Under the pieces are notes generated by a model. That model had not been told where the DNA came from and ran no database searches. It saw only the letters and a list, made by a program, of their open reading frames with translations. This document shows, piece by piece, positions 59,829-64,000 of a stretch of DNA of 64,000 nt (the stretch's first letter is position 1; each line of letters opens with the position of its first letter). Both the position numbers and the translations under genes were made by a program. The DNA is from Ardenticatenales bacterium (lineage in GTDB: Bacteria > Chloroflexota > Anaerolineae > Promineifilales > Promineifilaceae): positions 186,001 to 250,000 of the forward strand of contig JACKBM010000003.1 in assembly GCA_020634575.1 (NCBI GenBank), written 5' to 3'.

Positions 59829-61160
59829 TTGCCCAAAAACTCCAATGTATACGCTGTTTCGCAGTTACCGCGTCGTCTGCTGACCGGCATTTTGGCCAGT
59901 TTACTCCTGCTGATCCTCCTGACAGGTTGTGGCACCGACGATGTTCAGGTGGTGTCGTTTCGCACCTCGGGCGATCCGGCTGAAGAGGCGGCTTACCAGA
60001 CCCTGGTTGACGCATTCCATGAAGCGCACCCGGAAATTCGCATCGAATTTTCCCATATCGCTTCAGCACGGGAATACCGCACCCGTCTGGTGACTGATTT
60101 TGCGGCCGGTGCGGCGCCGGACATCAGCTTGATGAATTACCGTCGCTTTGCCAGCTTTGCCGCCAGCGGGGTGCTTGAACCAGTTGGGCCCTATCTCGAC
60201 CAGAGCGATCTCATTTCCATGGCTGATTTTTACCCGGTAGCTACCGAAGCCTTCCTGTGGCATGATGAGCTGATGTGCCTGCCGCAGAATATCTCCAGCC
60301 TGGTCGTCTATTACAACCAGGATCTGTTTGACGCCGCCGGGGTAGCTTACCCGCCGGACCGCTGGACCTGGGCTGAGTTCCTGGAAACGGCCCAGGCGCT
60401 GACGCAGGACACGAATGGTGATGGCCAGACAGATCAATTTGGCCTGGGTGTGGAGCCATCGCTGTACCGCCTCTCGGCCTTTGTCTGGCAGAACGGTGGT
60501 CCGCTGGTGGACGACCTGGACCAGCCGAGTCGGCTGACGGTGACGCGTTTTCCCTCGCTGAAGGCGATGGAATGGTTTGTCGCCCTGCAAACCGAACACC
60601 ATGTCGTGCCCAATCGGGTGGAGGAAGCGTCGCTGGATAGCGAGAGCCGTTTTGTGGCCGGGCAGACGGCGATGTTCCTGGACAGCCGCCGCGGCACACC
60701 GACCTATCGGGAGATTGAGAGCTTTGTCTGGGATGTGGCGCCGTTGCCGCAGGCGGTTGAACCGGCCGGTATCCTCCATTCCGACGCCTACTGCCTGGCC
60801 TCGACAACCGAAAACAAGGAGGCGGCCTGGACATTTATCGAGTTCGCCAATTCGGTGGAAGGCCAGACGATCATTGCCAGCACCGGCCGGACTGTTCCCT
60901 CGCTGATCGAGGTCGCTGAGTCCGATGCCTTCCTGCATGATGGCCAGTTGCCATCACGCAGCAATGTTTGGCTGGATGGCGTGGATTACCTGAAGCGTGT
61001 CCCGGTCATCAGCACCTGGGAAGAGGTCGAGAGTGTTGCCAGCGAGGAATTGGAGCGCGCCTTCTACGGGGATATCTCGGTGGATGAAGCGGCCCGTTTG
61101 ATGGTGCAGCGCACGGAGGAGTATTTCCTGGTGGCCGTTTACGCGCGTGATGAGGAGTAG
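59829..61160 (+). CDS. Sugar ABC transporter substrate-binding lipoprotein
   Basis: 443 aa from TTG 59829, 8 nt after the permease stop. The signal peptide is PRRLLTGILASLLLLILLTG with a lipobox Cys. The binding domain has YQTLVDAFHEAHPEIRIEFS, PQNISSLVVYYNQDLFDAAG and FVWDVAPLPQ, as in family 1 carbohydrate-binding proteins. The ATPase gene is not in the window, so a shared MsmK-type ATPase is likely elsewhere. Confidence 0.85.
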   Translation: MPKNSNVYAVSQLPRRLLTGILASLLLLILLTGCGTDDVQVVSFRTSGDPAEEAAYQTLVDAFHEAHPEIRIEFSHIASAREYRTRLVTDFAAGAAPDISLMNYRRFASFAASGVLEPVGPYLDQSDLISMADFYPVATEAFLWHDELMCLPQNISSLVVYYNQDLFDAAGVAYPPDRWTWAEFLETAQALTQDTNGDGQTDQFGLGVEPSLYRLSAFVWQNGGPLVDDLDQPSRLTVTRFPSLKAMEWFVALQTEHHVVPNRVEEASLDSESRFVAGQTAMFLDSRRGTPTYREIESFVWDVAPLPQAVEPAGILHSDAYCLASTTENKEAAWTFIEFANSVEGQTIIASTGRTVPSLIEVAESDAFLHDGQLPSRSNVWLDGVDYLKRVPVISTWEEVESVASEELERAFYGDISVDEAARLMVQRTEEYFLVAVYARDEE

Positions 61161-61333
61161 ACTGCAAAAATGTGAACGGCCGGTGAAAGGTGCAATCCAG
61201 AATACAGTTTAACGGCGGTAATTGGGATAAGGTCCGGGTAGTTCGCGAGAAAAACCATAAACTGCACGCGCTCGTCCTGTCATTTTTCCGCTCAGCGTAG
61301 GTTTATCGTAGCCTAACCCGGGCAGTTTAGGAG

Positions 61334-61339
61334 TATAAT
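61334..61339 (+). promoter_or_regulatory. -10 box just before the PP2C start
   Basis: TATAAT (61334-61339) lies 7 nt before ATG 61347. The expected transcript start is 61346-61347, so a leaderless mRNA is likely. No clear -35 box. Confidence 0.45.
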
Positions 61340-61346
61340 TTTGCCG

Positions 61347-62291
61347 ATGGTCATGGAAAAACCGGTAACTGCCTTCCTGCTGACGGATCCAGGACAGGTG
61401 CGGGACCACAACGAAGATTATATCGCCTCGCTGGAGCCGGAAACGGCCTCCCAACTGCAAGACAATGGCCTACTCTACATCCTGGCCGACGGTGCGGGGG
61501 GCATGGATGCAGGTGAGGTCGCCAGCCAACAATCCACCAAGTGGACCCTCGACCATTATCGCCACAACGGTCACGAATCGGATAAAGGGGTGCGCCTCTA
61601 CAACGCCATGTGTGACGCCAACGAGAAGTTGCGCCGTCTCATGTTGGACAAAGGGGCCGAAGGGCGCATGGCGACCACCATGGTGGCCACCGTCATCGAA
61701 GGTAACAAAGCGACCATCGCCAACGTCGGCGACAGTCGCGGCTACCATTTTCGGGATGGGGAGCTGCGCCAGGTCACGCGTGATCACAGCCTGGTCGCGG
61801 AACTGGTTGAGCGGGGCGTCATCTCGCCCGAAGAGGCTGAAAACCATCCCCGCAAAAACGTCATTCTGGCGAGCCTCGGTTCGGATAGCGTCCCACGCAT
61901 TGAGTTGTTTGAATTGGAGCTGGAACCGGGTGACCTGCTCTTGCTCTGTTCCGATGGCTTGAACTCCCATGTCCGTGATAACGATATCCGCGAGATCCTC
62001 ACAACTTATGGCCCCGCTGACGCAGCCACCAAACTCGTAGCTCTGGCTAACCAGCGGGGTGGCACCGACAATATCTCGGTTATTCTCATCGTGGTGGACG
62101 GCCTGGGTGAGATGCCCACGGTCCTGACGCCGCGGGCCACAACAGCCGCTCCGCGCCAGCGCGAACTCGCCGATGCTGATACCGTCAGCAAGCGCGATGG
62201 CCGCATCCTCTGGGCCTACACCGGCCTCCTCTGTCTGGTCCAGGTCGTCCTCACCTTCGCCGCCTGGGCCTGGCTGGTAGGCGAACTTTAA
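61347..62291 (+). CDS. PP2C-family protein phosphatase with C-terminal membrane helix
   Basis: 314 aa from ATG 61347. Metal motifs: DPGQVRDHNEDYIASLE, LYILADGAGGMDAGEVAS, MATTMVATVIEGNKATIANV then GDSRGYHFRDG, and a late GGTDNISVILIV. It would remove phosphate from Ser/Thr in proteins. A helix (LWAYTGLLCLVQVVLTFAAW) near the C-terminus anchors it. The partner Ser/Thr kinase is not in the window. Confidence 0.9.
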   Translation: MVMEKPVTAFLLTDPGQVRDHNEDYIASLEPETASQLQDNGLLYILADGAGGMDAGEVASQQSTKWTLDHYRHNGHESDKGVRLYNAMCDANEKLRRLMLDKGAEGRMATTMVATVIEGNKATIANVGDSRGYHFRDGELRQVTRDHSLVAELVERGVISPEEAENHPRKNVILASLGSDSVPRIELFELELEPGDLLLLCSDGLNSHVRDNDIREILTTYGPADAATKLVALANQRGGTDNISVILIVVDGLGEMPTVLTPRATTAAPRQRELADADTVSKRDGRILWAYTGLLCLVQVVLTFAAWAWLVGEL

Positions 62292-62310
62292 CCGCCAGCG
62301 CCCGTCCCCT

Positions 62311-62479
62311 GTCATTCCGAGCGTCTTATAACTTGACCCATGCAGCCATAGCGTCGTAGCGAGGAATCTCTACGCAAAGCTATGCCGTATTTGGGCCCCG
62401 CGCCGCAGCTGCCAAGCGTAGAGATTCCTCCCTTCGGTACGAGCAGGCGTTTGGGTGGGTTGGGAGCGGTCGGAATGAC
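62311..62479. repeat. MITE-like element with GTCATTCCGA ends
   Basis: Outer arms GTCATTCCGA (62311-62320) and TCGGAATGAC (62470-62479) are exact inverted copies. Inner arms GAGGAATCTCTACGC (62361-62375) and its complement (62416-62430) are also perfect. It fills most of the gene-free gap 62292-62812. Same design as 16436-16651. Confidence 0.7.
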
Positions 62480-62812
62480 GGTGCCCGAAACAGCGAGGAA
62501 TTCCCCCCTCTTGCGTAGTATGGTAGAATATCCGCTGGAACTACTGTAACCATTCACCCATCACCAAATTTAATGAGCCTCGGGCTATGAGCCTCAGCCA
62601 GAGTCGTTCATTTTTAGCATTGTTGGCAGGTAAATTTTCCCGGTTCTGCGTGAAACTGAATTGAGACTGCCGATGGTGCTGCACACGGAACGATTTCCAA
62701 CGTGTACGTATACAAAAATCCGCGAGGGCATGTTAAGCATAAGGACCAGCTGACAGATCGGTTGGAGCCAATACCTGCGCCTCGCTTAAAACACAAGGTA
62801 ATGTAAATAGAT

Positions 62813-64000
62813 ATGAGTTCGAAATTGAAAATCTTGCCCGTCGGTGGCTGCGGCGAGATCGGCAAAAACATGACAGTCCTCGAATATGAAGACGATATCG
62901 TCATCGTGGATGCCGGCATCATGTTTCCCCAGAATGATATGCTGGGGATTGATTTTATTATCCCCGACTACAAATATGTCGTGGAGCGTCGCGAAAAAGT
63001 CCGCGGCGTTTTAATCACCCATGGTCATGAAGACCATGTCGGCGCCATCGGCCACTTGATGGGCGAGATTGATGCGCCCATCTACGCCACCCGGTTAACC
63101 AAGGGTCTGCTTGAGCTGAAGCTGCGCGAATATGATGGGCTGGAAGATGTCGTCGTGCATGAGATCACGCCGGATGACACCTTTGAGGTCGGCTGTTTCA
63201 CGGTTGAGCCGTTTCATGTAACTCACAGCATCCCGGACTGTGTTGGCTTTGCCATCGACACGCCGGTGGGGCTGGTCGTGCACACGGGCGATTACAAGTT
63301 CGACTACACGCCGGTGGATGAATGGCCGCCAGACTTTGCCAAACTGGCTGAATTTTCCTCGCGCGGCGTTCTCTGCCTGCTGGGCGATAGCACCAATGTG
63401 CATGAGGAAGGCTGGACCAAATCCGAAGCGGATATTGAGAAGGCGTTTGATGAGCTGTTTGCGACGGCGCCGGGCCGCATCATTGTGGTCAGCTTTGCCT
63501 CGCTTATTTCCCGTATTCAGCAGGTGGCCTGGATGGCGGAGAAACATGGGCGGCGGCTGGCGATAACCGGCCGGTCCATGCGCGAAAACAGCCAGATGGC
63601 CCGTGACCTGGGCTACCTCACCGTGGATGAAGACAACCTGATCGACATCGACCAGGCCAACAGCCTGCCCGGCAACAAAGTTGTGATCATGGCGACAGGC
63701 TCCCAGGGCGAGCCGCGCTCCGTGCTGGGGCGGTTGGCGACCGGCCGGCACCGCACCCTGGGCATCCGCAAGGGGGATACGGTGGTCATTTCGGCCCACA
63801 CCATCCCCGGCAACGAAGAGCCCGTTTACCGGATCATCAACCGGTTGCTGCAGCGCGGCGCCAATGTCCTCTATGAGGAAAATGCCGATGTCCACGTCTC
63901 CGGCCATGCCTCACGCGATGAAATGAAGCTGATGCTGAATCTCGTACGGCCCCGTTTCTTCATCCCCATTCATGGTGAACTGCGCCACCTCAAGGAACAT
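62813..64000 (+). CDS. rnj: Ribonuclease J (runs off the right edge)
   Basis: First 396 aa of an expected 550-600. The frame is open from ATG 62813 to the end of the window. The metallo-beta-lactamase zinc motif ITHGHEDHVGAIGH lies near residue 72, further metal ligands in FHVTHSIPDCVG and HTGDYKFDYTP. The beta-CASP part has LLGDSTNVHEEGW, IVVSFASLISRIQQ, MATGSQGEPRSVLGRL, VISAHTIPGNE and DVHVSGHAS. It degrades RNA by 5'-3' exo- and endonuclease action. Its product's C-terminus lies outside. Confidence 0.95.
   Translation, partial: MSSKLKILPVGGCGEIGKNMTVLEYEDDIVIVDAGIMFPQNDMLGIDFIIPDYKYVVERREKVRGVLITHGHEDHVGAIGHLMGEIDAPIYATRLTKGLLELKLREYDGLEDVVVHEITPDDTFEVGCFTVEPFHVTHSIPDCVGFAIDTPVGLVVHTGDYKFDYTPVDEWPPDFAKLAEFSSRGVLCLLGDSTNVHEEGWTKSEADIEKAFDELFATAPGRIIVVSFASLISRIQQVAWMAEKHGRRLAITGRSMRENSQMARDLGYLTVDEDNLIDIDQANSLPGNKVVIMATGSQGEPRSVLGRLATGRHRTLGIRKGDTVVISAHTIPGNEEPVYRIINRLLQRGANVLYEENADVHVSGHASRDEMKLMLNLVRPRFFIPIHGELRHLKEH

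Noticed and set aside
60063..60938. Antisense open frame across the sugar-binding protein gene
   Set aside because: Shadow of the GC-rich sense codons; no domain and no start signal.
61470..62315. Antisense open frame across the PP2C gene
   Set aside because: The sense frame has all metal motifs; the antisense frame has none.

Overview
The window looks like chromosomal DNA of a moderately high-GC, free-living bacterium of the phylum Chloroflexota (Anaerolineae/Ardenticatenia-like). This is inferred from the mix of protein families, not from a 16S gene. Supporting signs are the secE-nusG-rplKAJL block with a tRNA-Thr/Tyr/Thr-tuf cluster, a mycobacterial-type CysO cysteine pathway, a MalT-like LuxR regulator, a sortase and an L,D-transpeptidase (single-membrane wall machinery), RNase J, many lipoproteins with LxxC lipoboxes and dense intergenic palindromes. 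No rRNA, CRISPR array, prophage or plasmid functions were seen.

Layout. 1-9.7 kb: broken serine hydrolase, methyltransferase, M3 oligopeptidase, a PncC-like/NMNAT-like fusion divergent from an HD hydrolase, a secreted-type C39-like peptidase with two NBR1-like Ig domains, GDPD, and an aldolase/ketopantoate reductase pair. 9.7-14.9 kb: fmt, a complete glycine betaine ABC transporter (proV-proW-proX order) and an ArsR-SRPBCC regulator. 15-20 kb: membrane proteins and an ECF sigma/anti-sigma/surface-protein operon. 19.4-24.5 kb: methyltransferase, GT39-like protein, sortase and small proteins. 24.6-35.4 kb: MalT-like regulator, saccharopine-dehydrogenase-like reductase, an IS200-type transposase beside a REPIN-like element, GAF histidine kinase, RsgA, a toroid-fold protein and AlkB. 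35.5-37.5 kb: an orphan, AT-richer 669-aa gene. 37.6-46.3 kb: etfAB, large membrane proteins, DinB, L,D-transpeptidase, hydrolase and MsrB. 46.4-49.7 kb: a cysteine operon (cysM-mec-cysO-moeZ) behind a structured leader. 49.9-55.5 kb: translation cluster. 55.6-64 kb: maf, a sugar ABC importer without its ATPase, a PP2C phosphatase and a truncated RNase J gene at the right edge.

Working together. CysM, Mec, CysO and MoeZ form a protein-thiocarboxylate route to cysteine. Here the carrier ends in Gly-Gly-Cys, so the protease would have to trim it before the E1-like enzyme can act. The mRNA leader folds into a long hairpin whose apical loop can pair with the cysM ribosome binding site, a candidate translational switch.

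Genome-scale patterns. The octamer CCGGCCGG occurs about fifty times by eye, mostly as ACCGGCCGGT, in genes and in a terminator. At least five palindromic repeat families sit between genes, one of them also inside a coding sequence. Several promoters have their -10 box so close to the start codon that the transcripts may be leaderless.
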